Assembly: GCA_021234155.1 (NCBI GenBank)
Contig: JAJEKV010000003.1
Coordinates: forward strand, 19,886,386-19,950,385
Length of the DNA: 64,000 bases
Direction of reading: 5' to 3'
From: Isoetes taiwanensis
Lineage: Eukaryota > Streptophyta > Lycopodiopsida > Isoetales > Isoetaceae
In this document: one piece after another, positions 54,802 to 64,000 of the stretch
Numbering within the stretch: position 1 is the stretch's first letter
How the letters are laid out: each line of letters opens with the position of its first letter
Notes under the pieces: generated by a model
The model's database searches: none
What the model saw: only the letters and a program-made list of their open reading frames with translations
What the model was told of the DNA's origin: nothing
Program-made: the position numbers and the translations under genes

Positions 54802-54989
54802 AAATCCCTTGACTTCTTTAATTGTCCGGGTGTTTGAAGCTTTTTAAAGCTATGATCTTCTCTTCAGACTACTTGAAGGCCTTTAGCGTAAAACCTCATG
54901 GCCTAAGAGCTGGCCTTTGGATGCCAAAAGATGCACTTCTTTGGGTTTAGATTAACTCCGGTTTTATGCGCACAATGTAAATATCCTTG

Positions 54990-55440
54990 TTAGCTCTGAA
55001 ATATGATCACTTGTACCCGATTACCTAAGCATAAATCATCAAGATAAACTCGAATTGCTCAGAGTCATGTTTGCAAAGACAAGATCCATAGCTCTCTCGA
55101 AATGTAGCAGGGGCATTCATTAAGCCAAAAGGCATCCTTTTCATTGCATAAGTTCCCCATGGAGTAATGAAGGATGTCTTTGGCTGATCTTCCTTTTTGA
55201 TGCTAATCTGATTAAAACCGGAGAAACCATCCAAAAAATGAGTACATAGACTTGCCGACCATTGCATAAAGTATTTCTTCCAAAAAGGCAAAGGGTAACA
55301 ATCTTTGACAGTAGCTTTATTTAGATCTCTATAATCCACACATATTCTTAGAGAACCATTCTTTTTAGAACTGGAACAATACAAGAAACCCAAGAAGGGT
55401 TCACAATGTCAACTATCAAACCGACTCCGCATTTTGAATA
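54990..55440 (-). pseudogene. reverse transcriptase core
   Basis: Reads KKNGSLRICVDYRDLNKATV, FLDGFSGFNQISI (first catalytic Asp), TSFITPWGTYAMKRMPFGLM and NAPATF; YLDDLCL (catalytic YxDD) follows in a neighbouring frame near 55030-55050. All RT motifs are recognisable although the frame is broken before YLDD. Confidence 0.88.
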
Positions 55441-56533
55441 ATTCTCTTAATAAGATCTAAAAGTGAGGAATTAATTCTTCTCAATCTCTCGCATGACAGG
55501 TTTAGTATCTTCACGAACTTTTATCTCAAACTCACAAATGCTCCTATCAACCCCTTTCAATTGAATATTCCCATGCAAAAACATCCACCCAATCTTCAAA
55601 GTACTTAATCATTTTACCTTTGCAATCTTCATCATATAGATCTCCCATTTGCAAAGTCCGGACATACCTCCTTTGTGCACTTCAAGTTCTTTGTGTGATT
55701 CCTCTTGTGCTAGGTTGATGGTCAAGATAGGATGAAACCGAGAGAGTTCATCTTCATCTAGGACATCTTCCTTGATAGCTCCCTCGGAGAGATGCTCTAA
55801 GAGTGTTTTCTGCACAAAGAATCAGCCTCAAAGTTTTTTAGACCTTGGAATATGATAAATTTCCCAATGATCAAAAAAAGTTAGCAATTCTCGAGCTTGT
55901 GTGTTCGGATCCTCCATATCTTGATGTTTTATTTGGTATTCTCCCAAAATCTGTTTTGCAAACAAGTTGTGAGTCTCCATAGATAACAATATGGGAAATA
56001 TTCATGAACCTTGCTTCTCAGAGGGCCTGCAATGAGGGCCCTATATTCTGCTGCATTAGAAGAAATATTAGGATGAATTCTCCCTATTTTAGTCATCGAC
56101 TTAAGATCGCATCCTTGAGAATAGCAGGAAGAAGCAATCCCTAATTTTTAGACATACCTCCATCAAACCAAAGGTAGGCCTTGTTTTCTTTTGGATCAGG
56201 GAACTCTGCATGAGCAAAGTTGATAACTTCTGCATTTATATCAATATCTAGACCTAAACTGTAAACTCCTATCTCTTCTTCCTGCAAAATATCCACATCT
56301 ATGAATCTAATGTTAGCAGAAGGGTCAGTTTGGTTTACCAGTTTAATGGAAGTTGCTCCATTTGAAATAGTGCAAATACCTTCAGACCATATAGGCCTAG
56401 CATCTACTGTTTTCATCCACCTTCTTCCCAATAATAAATCATAGATGTTAGCATGATTAACATTCTCAAAATCAACAACCACAAATGTAGCTAAGACAAT
56501 GATTCCCCCTGTATTAACAGACACATTTCTCAC
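55441..56533 (-). pseudogene. protease C-terminal part and archaeal-like RNase H, before RT
   Basis: From 56533: VRNVSVNTGG, IYDLLLGRRWMKTVDARPIW (end of the protease region) and LWFDGGMSKN (first RNase H Asp). Then, in shifting frames, AAEYRALIAG (Glu) near 56050 and FEADSLCRK (last Asp) near 55825; the DSQL segment is damaged. LSEGAIKEDVLDEDELSRFH and the RT entry follow. Same order as in the intact frame at 39601-42615, so the RNase H position before RT is a shared trait of both elements. Confidence 0.8.
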
Positions 56534-56539
56534 AATTCG

Positions 56540-57124
56540 TGCCTAAATCCGATTGAAGCCCGCCAATTTTGCCCGAAATTTGCTCCTAAACCTTTTCCGA
56601 AACCATGGGGATCCTTTGTGGCACTTGATTCGGTAGAAATTGCTCAATTTGGGCCTCAAATCACTCAACCGAGCTAGCTTTTGGGAAGAACAGCTTTTAA
56701 GCCAAGAAAACAGATCGAATCAGCACGTCCCCTCAGAGATAGACCTCTGTGATCTTGGCGCACTGTTATTATCTTGATCTGCTCTACTCAGATTTTGCTC
56801 TGTTCTGCTCGAAATTGAATGATATGTCCCGGTGTGACTTGTTCGACATTGAAGCACTTCAATTACAACTCGAATAATCCTTTCATTTAGCTTCATTGGT
56901 AGATCTGAGATTCTCTAAAGGCTCAGACAGACCTGGAAGTTGCCCTCAAGCACTATTATATCCTAAACTTTGGGACTCTAGTGATTTTGAAGAAACCATT
57001 GTTTCAAAATGACTTTTCTCGCTTCATATGTTGAGGATTGATCACCCTAAGTGATCTGGAGGTCCTGACCAATTTGTTTGAGCTCCCTTGAGGTTAGACT
57101 AAAATTCCAGGTTTTAGGCTAACA
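56540..57124 (+). repeat. inverted piece of the LTR
   Basis: Reverse complement of the first part of the left LTR (50461-51040), ending GGCTAACA at 57124. It stands in the opposite orientation to the rest of the right LTR because of the internal inversion. Confidence 0.9.
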
Positions 57125-57127
57125 TTT

Positions 57128-57145
57128 TGGAGGTCCTACCGAGAT
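57128..57145 (+). other. primer-binding site, tRNA-Gln type
   Basis: TGGAGGTCCTACCGAGAT, three bases after the inverted LTR piece. It differs at one base from the site of the other Ty3 element. Confidence 0.75.
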
Positions 57146-57167
57146 TTTCACCTGGAAGTTGAACTCC

Positions 57168-58795
57168 ATGGCACCAAGAAAGACTGCTGAGCCTGCTGAG
57201 CAACCTGAGGTAACAGGTCAACCAGATCTAGTAGGGGTAAGCATGAAAGTGGCTACCAGTTCCACAGCAAATGTTACAAATGTTTCTGCTTTGCCTTTTC
57301 CTCCACAAGCTCCTTACCAATTTGAGCTCACTATACCTGTTTCTTCCCCTTGTTATGATTCTTCCATGAATGCTAACAATTTCTTGAAGAATTTTGAAGA
57401 ATATTATGAGGAGCATGGGAAGAAGAAAGGTACCAGGTTTGCTGAGTTTATCAAATGCATGAAAGGTGATGAGGCCAGATCCTGGTTGGATTTCGAACTG
57501 TCAATAGGTACTAAGTGGGATGAATTGGAACAAAGGTTTCTGTCAAGGTTTGGTAAGACTACTTCACCCCAGGACCTTGTTTTTGAGCTCAATTCCTTTT
57601 CTATTAAATCTGGTGAAAGTGTGAAACAGTATGTGGAAAGATTTAACTCTTATTTGCTGGTGTGTAATAGGAACCATGTTTCCCACCCAACTTTGCATCT
57701 GGTTGCTTCCTTTATCAGAGGTTTGATGTCCAGGCCTAAGATTTATAGAAAGTTATTAAAACTTCAAAAGTTTGGTGAGCTAGATTCAATCCATAAGACA
57801 TTTGTAAAGGCTGTAGATTTAGTAGAAATGCTAAGCTATCTGCCTGATGATGAAATCAGAGATCCATTCTACCCTCCTCATCATGATATCGAAGCACGAA
57901 GTTACACTATGCTAATGCTGCCCCTGTGTATGCAGTTCAGAAGGAAAAGAAGAAGCCAAAAGCTGAAGAGCTAGACCCTCAGGTTTCAGAAATGAAATCT
58001 GAGATAAGTAAGGTATCTGAAGCTCTCTTAGAAGTTACCAAACAACTCATGGAGTTAAAAAATAGTAATAATGCTCCTTCTTCTAGCTCTGCCATACCTG
58101 AATGCACAAACTGTGGTAAACCCTATCATAGGGCTGAAAATTGCTTTGCAAGATCTTGTCCTAAATGCCACAAAAGGGGCCATTTTGGTAGAGAATGTCC
58201 TGTTTGTTCTTTTTGCAAAGAGATAGGTCATGAAGAGAAGTTCTGCAGTGTCAAGAATTACCTTGCAAAGCAAGAAAAAGGTAAACAGGTGTCCAATATT
58301 AGTTTTATTGAGACTTGTGCAGAAGAACAAGAAGAACAAGATGTTATGGTTGTGCAAACACGTGCTAGGCTCCATTCGTATATCCGCAAGTTCTCATTCC
58401 CACCAATTGTAGCTCCTAAGGTAACATTTCAGCCAAATCCTCAGGATATAGTTCCTCCCCCTGTTCAAAGGTATAAACAGAAAGATTTTGAGCTTGATGA
58501 ATTTGAATTGCTTATGAAAAACTCCAAGGTTACTGTAGACTTACTAACTTTATTAAGGATTGCACCATCATACAGGGAAAAGCTTATCAAGAATACCCAA
58601 AATGTTGAAGAAATTGCTGCAGAAACTTGCAACAACATTTCTGTAGCCTTACCTGAGCACACTGAAGATCCGGGTGCTTTTATTTGTAGTGCTACTATAG
58701 GTACCTCCCATTTAGATAAGGTTTTGTTGGATGGAGGTTCCTCCCTAAATGTCATGCCTTATCATGTTATGAAAACACTGAATCTCAAAGTATAA
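57168..58795 (+). pseudogene. gag and protease N-terminal part, inverted segment
   Basis: Starts MAPRKTAEPAEQPE at 57168. The capsid region (SSMNANNFLKNFEEYYEEHG) continues to about 57900, where a frameshift occurs; YAVQKEKKKPKAEELD resumes at 57926. Three CCHC knuckles follow (CTNCGKPYHRAENC; CPKCHKRGHFGREC; CSFCKEIGHEEKFC), then DPGAFICSA and LLDGGSSLNVMPYHVM, the retropepsin motif. The frame ends just past it, and homology continues to SNAKVVPG at 58847, where the inversion breakpoint lies. Its continuation is on the minus strand at 56533. Confidence 0.88.
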
Positions 58796-58846
58796 GACAA
58801 CACTTCTATTGTTCTAAAATCCTTTTCCAATGCTAAGGTAGTACCA

Positions 58847-58937
58847 GGATTTAGCAGGTTCCCCTATTTCTTAGGGTTCATCGAAAATTCTTAAGGGTGA
58901 TATATCCCACAGGCAAAAACGAGTCTGGAGGCTTCTG

Positions 58938-58968
<31 letters not shown>

Positions 58969-61147
58969 TTTTGAAGGAAAGAAGTTTCTGTATTAATCAG
59001 ATAGGAAGAATTACAATACAGAGATCCCTCTATGGATCAGATATAAGTTAAGTACAAAGGATCCCATCTGGATCTGAATCATGTCTGTAACTAAAGAACA
59101 CATGAGCCTCTCTCAACCTCTTCTTCTGTCTCAATTAAACAGAGTACTATAGGAGCCAAGTACCCATTTTCCACAGCTACAAACAAATCTTGAATGCTCC
59201 AAAAACCTCTTGCAAAACTAGAAATGAAGATGGAAAGAGATGAAGAGTAACCTGAACAGTCTCCCGCTCTATTCAGGGAATCCCATACTTCAAACTATGA
59301 TCAAATTATACAATTTTATTACCGTATGTGAGATCAAAAAGGAGATTGCGTGATTGTCGGGTGCGCCATCCACCGACACAGAATCGGCTAGACACACGAC
59401 CCAACCAATTTAACTCTCCCTAAAATCCCGGCTCATGATATCCGGTCTTGATATGGAAGCATCACTGGCACAATAGATCCCTAGCTCGGCAATCTCAAAT
59501 AACCCAACATTCTGTTATAAAACTGTAATCTGAGATCAAGAATTTACTCAACTTCTTCCAAGAAAAACACCTCCAGATCTTTCTGCTAGCAAGAAAGAGC
59601 AAGAGGAGGGGAAAAAAACCAAATGATCCGAAAATCCAACTAGAAAGACCGCCGAAAAGACCCTAAGCTGCTTTCTTTAAAGATTCTGCTTAAATTTCGC
59701 TCCACCTTATAGACTCTACGCCCTTTGATTGTGATATAAATCATCATTCTTCTAAAGATTGAGAGCAAAAATGCCACGTTAGTGGCTTTAATTGAATCCA
59801 AAAGACCGCCTTGAAGCTGCTTCAAAATCTGATCTGCAAATTCTTTGAAGGCAAAATCGTCTGGAGCACCGGCAAACCCCACTAGCACCGGTTTGGTCTT
59901 TGATCTGCAAGAAGGTCTGCAGCAGTGCCGGAAAGAGAGGAGAGGAGGGCGGCCTCCTTCCTCTGCTGCCGCCCTAGCCGCAGGCGCTAAGGGCTGCGCC
60001 AAGAAACATTTTCCCGGCTTCTGTATATAAGGAATAGTGTTGACCCCACTATTAACTTTGCGTGCCACGCAGAGGGGACAACCAGCTGTTCGGCCCCCCC
60101 ACGCCGCCACGTGGAAAAATGGGGGGGTGACCTGGAACTATGCAGAAGTAGATAGGGTAGATAGGCTAGAATAGGTTTTTTTATTTTTTGGCACGCATCC
60201 CAAGAATCCAATTTTGAAGGTCTTCCCAAGGGTTTTTTTTTGAATTTTAAAAGACCAAGTTAGCTCTTTTTTTCCAAGCTTTCCATCTAGAGGGTTTTTA
60301 GGTCAAACTGAAACATTTGAATTTTGGTCCCTTTTGACCCATGGTCAATGAATATTGCAACATAGGGATGGTGAAAAAGTCATAGGAAAAGGATGGGAAA
60401 AGGTTGTAAATAGGCTATGCTGGGGTTTAGGAAGATGAAATGAGGATGAAAAAGGAGTTTTCTTGCCTTTGAAGGTTTTCAAGATCACTGGGGACAATTC
60501 TCAAGTGAAGGTGGGAAAAATAAAAAATAAGTAGTGGAATGGTGAGAAAAGGTCTCAAAAGTGGAAACAATGGTGAAGGAAAAGTTTTGAAGGCTCTTGG
60601 GATATAGAAAGGGGACTGTAAGATGAATGGAATGAAGAAGAGATGGGTACCTCTGTAGCACTTGATCTTATCTCAAATTGTTTCTAGAGCTCAATTCATA
60701 CCTCCTAGTGAAGATAGGTTTGCTCAAAGCCTAAGGTCTTCCAAACTTCTATAAGGGTCTTCCAAACTTCAAGGCTAGAATAAGAGCAAATTTCACTTCT
60801 AGGGTAGCATCCTCATGTGTGTGACTTCAAACTACTCAAGCAAGCTTCATAAGGTTGAGCTTTGGTAAAATGTCTTGTGCCTCCTTGATAAACTTGCTAT
60901 AGCCTTTGCCTGGTCTTCAAATCAAAGGAAAATGTTAAACAAATGGGAATGTGTCTAGAAAGGTGTTTTACCTCAAGGAAAAGACTAGGCCATAATAGGA
61001 GATCCCCAATGTCTTCCAATCTTGGTCAAATGTCTTCCAAACTCTGATGGGATCACAATAGCCTGGAACTTTTCCTTAAAGGAAATATAAATGAAACAAA
61101 GGTTTTGATACATAGATGCTGGTCCATGTTGCCAAAAATGGGCAACA
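58847..61147 (-). repeat. right LTR, 5'-truncated and interrupted
   Basis: LTR sequence at 58847-58943 and 60030-61147, ending GGGCAACA. The missing first part is at 56540-57124 in inverse orientation. The interruption is the LINE-like insertion at 58944-60015. Confidence 0.88.
58944..60015 (-). mobile_element. LINE-like insertion with poly(A) tail and 14-bp target duplication
   Basis: GGCTTCTGTATATA occurs at 58930-58943 and 60016-60029, flanking 1072 bases absent from the left LTR. On the minus strand the insert ends GTATTAATACAGAAACTTC...TTCCTTC plus a poly(A) run and TA repeats, as plant L1-type elements do. A minus frame (PVLVGFAGAPDDFAFKEFAD, then QILKQLQGGLLDSI) fills part of it, but no endonuclease or RT is visible. 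It may be an internally deleted or non-autonomous LINE. It is GC-richer at its 5' end than its surroundings. Confidence 0.8.
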
Positions 61148-61699
61148 TCTCCTCAAAGGAAAGAATAATTGGTCCCCAGCCTAACAAATGTAAATTTAGG
61201 ATCTGAGGATCTTCAAATCTTTGGTGCAAGTGACAGAGTGATGTAGAATGATGAAAGAGAGTGGTAATGAGTATGAGATGAACTCGCTATGATGGAAATG
61301 TGGAAAGAAGAGCATTGTAGGGAATAAGAATAAAAGAATGGAAGGCTGAAATGGTATGTAGGGCAACTTATAGGCAGATGGAAATGGAAGAGAAAAGAAT
61401 GAACCTGCATATGACAGTAAATCAAAGTTAGCATGAGTGCTAAGCGAGATGTGGAAAATTATATATGGATAGCACTCTAGAACTCCAATGGAGAAACAAG
61501 GTCTTATGAAGAATAAGCCAGTTTGAAAGGCAGATGAAATGTTTTGACAAATGGCCCTGTCATGACAACATAGAACTCATTAATAGGTAATAAGCAAAGT
61601 CTTTATCCCTTGTGGCCACATTCCTGCAGCTAAACAGAAAACACAATATTAAACCTCAAAGGAAATATGCTTAATCAAAAGAAATATTAAAACTTCAAC
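61148..61699 (-). repeat. second copy of the 3' internal region, truncated
   Basis: Nearly identical to 52270-52820. Homology stops exactly at the junction with the T-rich array. It shows that the right LTR belonged to an LTR-internal-LTR-internal arrangement. Confidence 0.88.
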
Positions 61700-62065
61700 A
61701 TTTTTACATTTTTACATTTTTTTACATTTTTTTACATTTTTTACATTTTTTACGTTCCATTTTTACATTTTTTTTTTTAATAGTTTCTTATTTTTATAGT
61801 TTTTTTTCATTTTATTTTTTACAGTTTTTAATTTGTCAATTTTCATTTTTACAGTTTTTAACTTCTACAATTTTATTTTTATAGTTTATTGTCATTTTTA
61901 CAGTTTTTATTTTTATAGTTTTTATTTGTACAGCTATTATTTGTGCTCTTCTTTAATGGTTGTTATTTGGTTTTTATTATGGCACAGTATGACGTGTTTA
62001 TTTTTTTTTACAGTTTCATTCACTAGCTCTTTTGGTTTCAGTTTTTTTATAGTTTTTTCTAGGTC
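61697..62065 (+). repeat. T-rich interspersed repeat
   Basis: Begins with five ATTTTTTACATTTTT-like units, then TTTTTACAG/TTTTTATAG units, the landmark GTGCTCTTCTTTAATGG at 61943, and CACTAGCTCTTTTGGTTTC near 62021. It aligns with 63836-64000 and, inverted, with 44618-44990. Confidence 0.78.
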
Positions 62066-62095
62066 TTTCAATTTTTTGTAGTTTTTCAAGCACTG

Positions 62096-62572
62096 CTGTC
62101 AGCACCACATTGCAACTGAAATCAACTTAGCTCTATTGTATCACAATGACTTAGAACAACATTGGTCCAATTATCAACCTTACCATAGGAATAACACAAA
62201 TTAAAAAACATTGGTGAACGTAACAATGTTATGCACTTTAATCTGTATTTATAAGTTTTGTTCTATTCTATTCATATTTGCAAATGTCCTACCAGAGGCT
62301 TTTAATATTAATGAAGTTTGAAGATTGAATATACAAAGACCAATGTAAGTTACATAACTTTTGGGTAATATCTGAGTTCTTCTAATGTATAAGCACCCTA
62401 ATTAATTGTCTTTGCATATTTGAAAGCAAAAATATTAGCACTAACAACCAGACTTTGATAGTCTGTGATCTTTGGATTTTCAGGCTTGAATGTAAGCAAT
62501 CACTCACCCTCCATTCTTTTTGTTGCTCATTATTAGATTGATGCTCATCATGTTCTCAATTATTAGATTGAT
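62096..62572. other. intergenic, nothing recognised
   Basis: AT-rich sequence between the T-rich repeat and the duplicated C2 segment. A short phrase ATTATTAGATTGAT is doubled just before the C2 homology begins. Confidence 0.4.
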
Positions 62573-63030
62573 CCGGACGTCGCCATGGCATTCTCAACAT
62601 TGGTGTGCTTAATGGCCATTACTATCTAATCAACTCTATCAAAGAGGATCCTTCTAATGTACGTCTGTTTCTCAATCCACCTAATGTTGGCTCTTGTGTT
62701 AATATGTCTGAGTTAGCTCTAAGTTTCCAGGCTCATGCTATTCCATTTAATCAATATGTCAAGGCTTCTAATAGTGGTTTCGACACCGACACGACCACTG
62801 ATGTTGATCTGGAAAGTGCATATGCATCAAGTGGAGAAAGCAGTCCCCTCCATGCAGAGTCTAGAGTTGCATTTATTTTGGATGGTAATTCTGGCACTAA
62901 TAGTGAATCAGGCATTGGAACAGATGAAATAGATCCCATATCCCCTGCAAGCACCACAGATACTTCAAATACTTCAAATTTTGTCTTGGTTGTAGATAAT
63001 AGTCCATTATGGGAAGAGAAGACAAGATAG
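62573..63030 (+). pseudogene. truncated copy of the C2-domain gene
   Basis: Matches 48551-49006 with few substitutions: homology begins at GRRHGILNIGVLNG and runs to the same stop (WEEKTR). The N-terminal half, including the C2 domain and the promoter, is missing. The frame is still open, with mostly conservative changes, so the copy is recent, but there is no start of its own apart from internal ATGs (for example 62585 out of frame). It is unlikely to be functional. Confidence 0.88.
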
Positions 63031-63834
63031 TAGTTCATGTTAATATTGTGAAGGAGATGTAGGAAAGAGAGACAAAATAGTATTCATTTTGTGAAGGGGA
63101 TTAGAGAACAATTTATAGAGTTGGTGTATGAAGATCTCAAAGTCCAGTCCAAATTCTTTGTTTATTTTGTGAAAGGGGTTAGAGAATAATAATTTGTAGA
63201 GTTGCTGGTGCATGAAGATCTCAAGTTCTAGTTTCTAATTCTTTGTACGTGTTATTTACCAATCAACAAGAATGATGCTTGAATAATGGCAAGTTGGATA
63301 AGAGTAGTCCACTTTATTCTTCTATTATCATTAATATCAATAATTTTTAATATTGTTTTTGCATAAATAATATTTTTTTCCTATATTGTCGTATTGTGTT
63401 TAAAATTTTACAAGACATTCGATATTTCTTCTTTTATAGCTATTTGATATTAAAAGATGGAAAGACATCTCAATGCAATTTAAATCTAAAGAAGTCAAAG
63501 GTATAATAATTTGCTATCATTCATGACTTTTTCGTTATGAGGTTTGCATGATATTAAGCACAAATTTCGTTAGATTATAAAACAATTATCTACCAAAGGA
63601 CAATAATCTACCAAAAGACAGCAATCCCCTTTATATTCAAATCCAACTTGCTCAACTAGATACTCAAATATGCTTGCTCAACTCAAATAGGAGTATCTTT
63701 AATTCATTCGACCATGCACATAATCATACTCAAATACTATCCACTTGGTCATTGACCAAAACAGTTCTCTCTTCCTAATCGATTTTCTCCCACTAAAATT
63801 CCCACATCCCCTACAAAATCTATCATCTGGAGTT
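63031..63834 (+). repeat. copy of the C2 gene 3' flank
   Basis: Corresponds to 49007-49787, including the 80-base imperfect doublet, with small indels. Homology ends at ATCATCTGGAG, immediately before the T-rich repeat at 63836. Confidence 0.85.
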
Positions 63835-63835
63835 T

Positions 63836-64000
63836 ATATTTTACAATTTTTATTTTTACAATTTTCATTTTTACAGTTTTTAACTTCTACGATTTTATAT
63901 TTATATTTTTTATTGTCATTTTTACAGTTTTTATTTTTACAGTTTTTATTTTTATAGTTTTTATTTGTCAACTATTATTTGTGCTCTTCTTTAATGGTTG
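63836..64000 (+). repeat. T-rich interspersed repeat, cut by the window edge
   Basis: Same order of units as 61820-61965, including CTTCTACGATTTTAT and GTGCTCTTCTTTAATGG. Its continuation is outside the window. Confidence 0.78.

Larger units (their letters stand above)
50461..61699 (-). mobile_element. decayed, rearranged Ty3/gypsy-type LTR retrotransposon region
   Basis: Read on the minus strand, the pieces are: internal 3' sequence of one copy (61699-61148), an LTR (61147-58847, interrupted by a LINE-like insertion), a 2.3-kb inverted block with the rest of that LTR, primer site and gag (58847-56540, on +), then protease/RNase H, RT, RNase H and integrase (56533-52863), internal 3' sequence, and the other LTR (52269-50461). 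It is related to the element at 37482-44302 but has the full pol. Frameshifts and stops make it inactive. The left flank is GCTAT before 50461; the right terminus is lost at 61699, where a T-rich repeat begins. Confidence 0.85.

Noticed and set aside
59640..60110. A host gene at the LINE-like insertion
   Set aside because: The frame starts in LTR sequence outside the insertion and crosses the target duplication, so the combined protein is accidental.

Overview
The window is nuclear DNA of a land plant. Genes have GT-AG introns, and the protein families are plant ones (nepenthesin-type aspartic protease, B3-like factor, SLY1/GID2-like F-box, LAZ1, plant subtilase, plastid DUF3593-like protein). 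The sequence is AT-rich by eye and full of retroelements, decayed gene pieces and duplications, as in large vascular-plant genomes. A gymnosperm or fern would fit, but nothing read here fixes the species. No CRISPR array, operon or bacterial feature is present.

Layout. 1-15 kb: an intact single-exon aspartic protease (1391-2743), an F-box fragment (11761-11976, -), an intact three-exon protein with two B3-like domains (12358-13249), and anonymous DNA with diverged duplications. 15.28-16.84 kb: a large foldback structure with arms of about 0.68 kb. 18.88-25.55 kb: what I read as one DNA transposon, with terminal inverted repeats starting GGGTG, a 4-bp AAAT target duplication, and two convergent gene blocks. 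On + there is a decayed coiled-coil/RING-like gene and an FCP1/HAD-phosphatase-like gene that still splices coherently; on - there is a decayed transposase with a D/D/D-like motif set. 28.5-35.7 kb: a chimeric array of fragments of LAZ1, ferrochelatase and subtilase genes (plus a zinc-finger-like gene), tandemly amplified with a period of about 2.6 kb.

37.48-44.30 kb: an LTR retrotransposon (TSD CGTCC, tRNA-Gln-type primer site) with an intact 1004-codon gag-protease-RNase H-RT(N-terminal) frame but no polymerase core or integrase. 45.08-45.41 kb: first exon of a DUF3593-like plastid protein. 45.82-46.50 kb: a complete miniature LTR element (TRIM; TSD TTCGA, initiator-Met primer site, polypurine tract) whose LTRs carry tRNA-like modules. 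47.26-47.43 kb: a VPS4/SKD1 ATPase fragment. 48.04-49.01 kb: an intact C2-domain gene.

50.46-61.70 kb: a second, related but decayed Ty3-type element whose gag end and part of one LTR have been inverted internally, whose right LTR is interrupted by a LINE-like insertion, and which is followed by a piece of a second internal region. 62.57-63.83 kb: a truncated copy of the C2 gene and its 3' flank, bounded by copies of a T-rich interspersed repeat.

Both Ty3-type elements encode an RNase H of the archaeal-like type between protease and reverse transcriptase, and the second element has an ordinary RNase H after RT as well. That order differs from the Tat-lineage order known to me. This, the phosphatase-carrying DNA transposon and the tRNA-bearing TRIM are the strongest novelty candidates. 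Genes likely functional in the host: the aspartic protease, the B3-like gene and the C2 gene; everything else is mobile, partial or broken.
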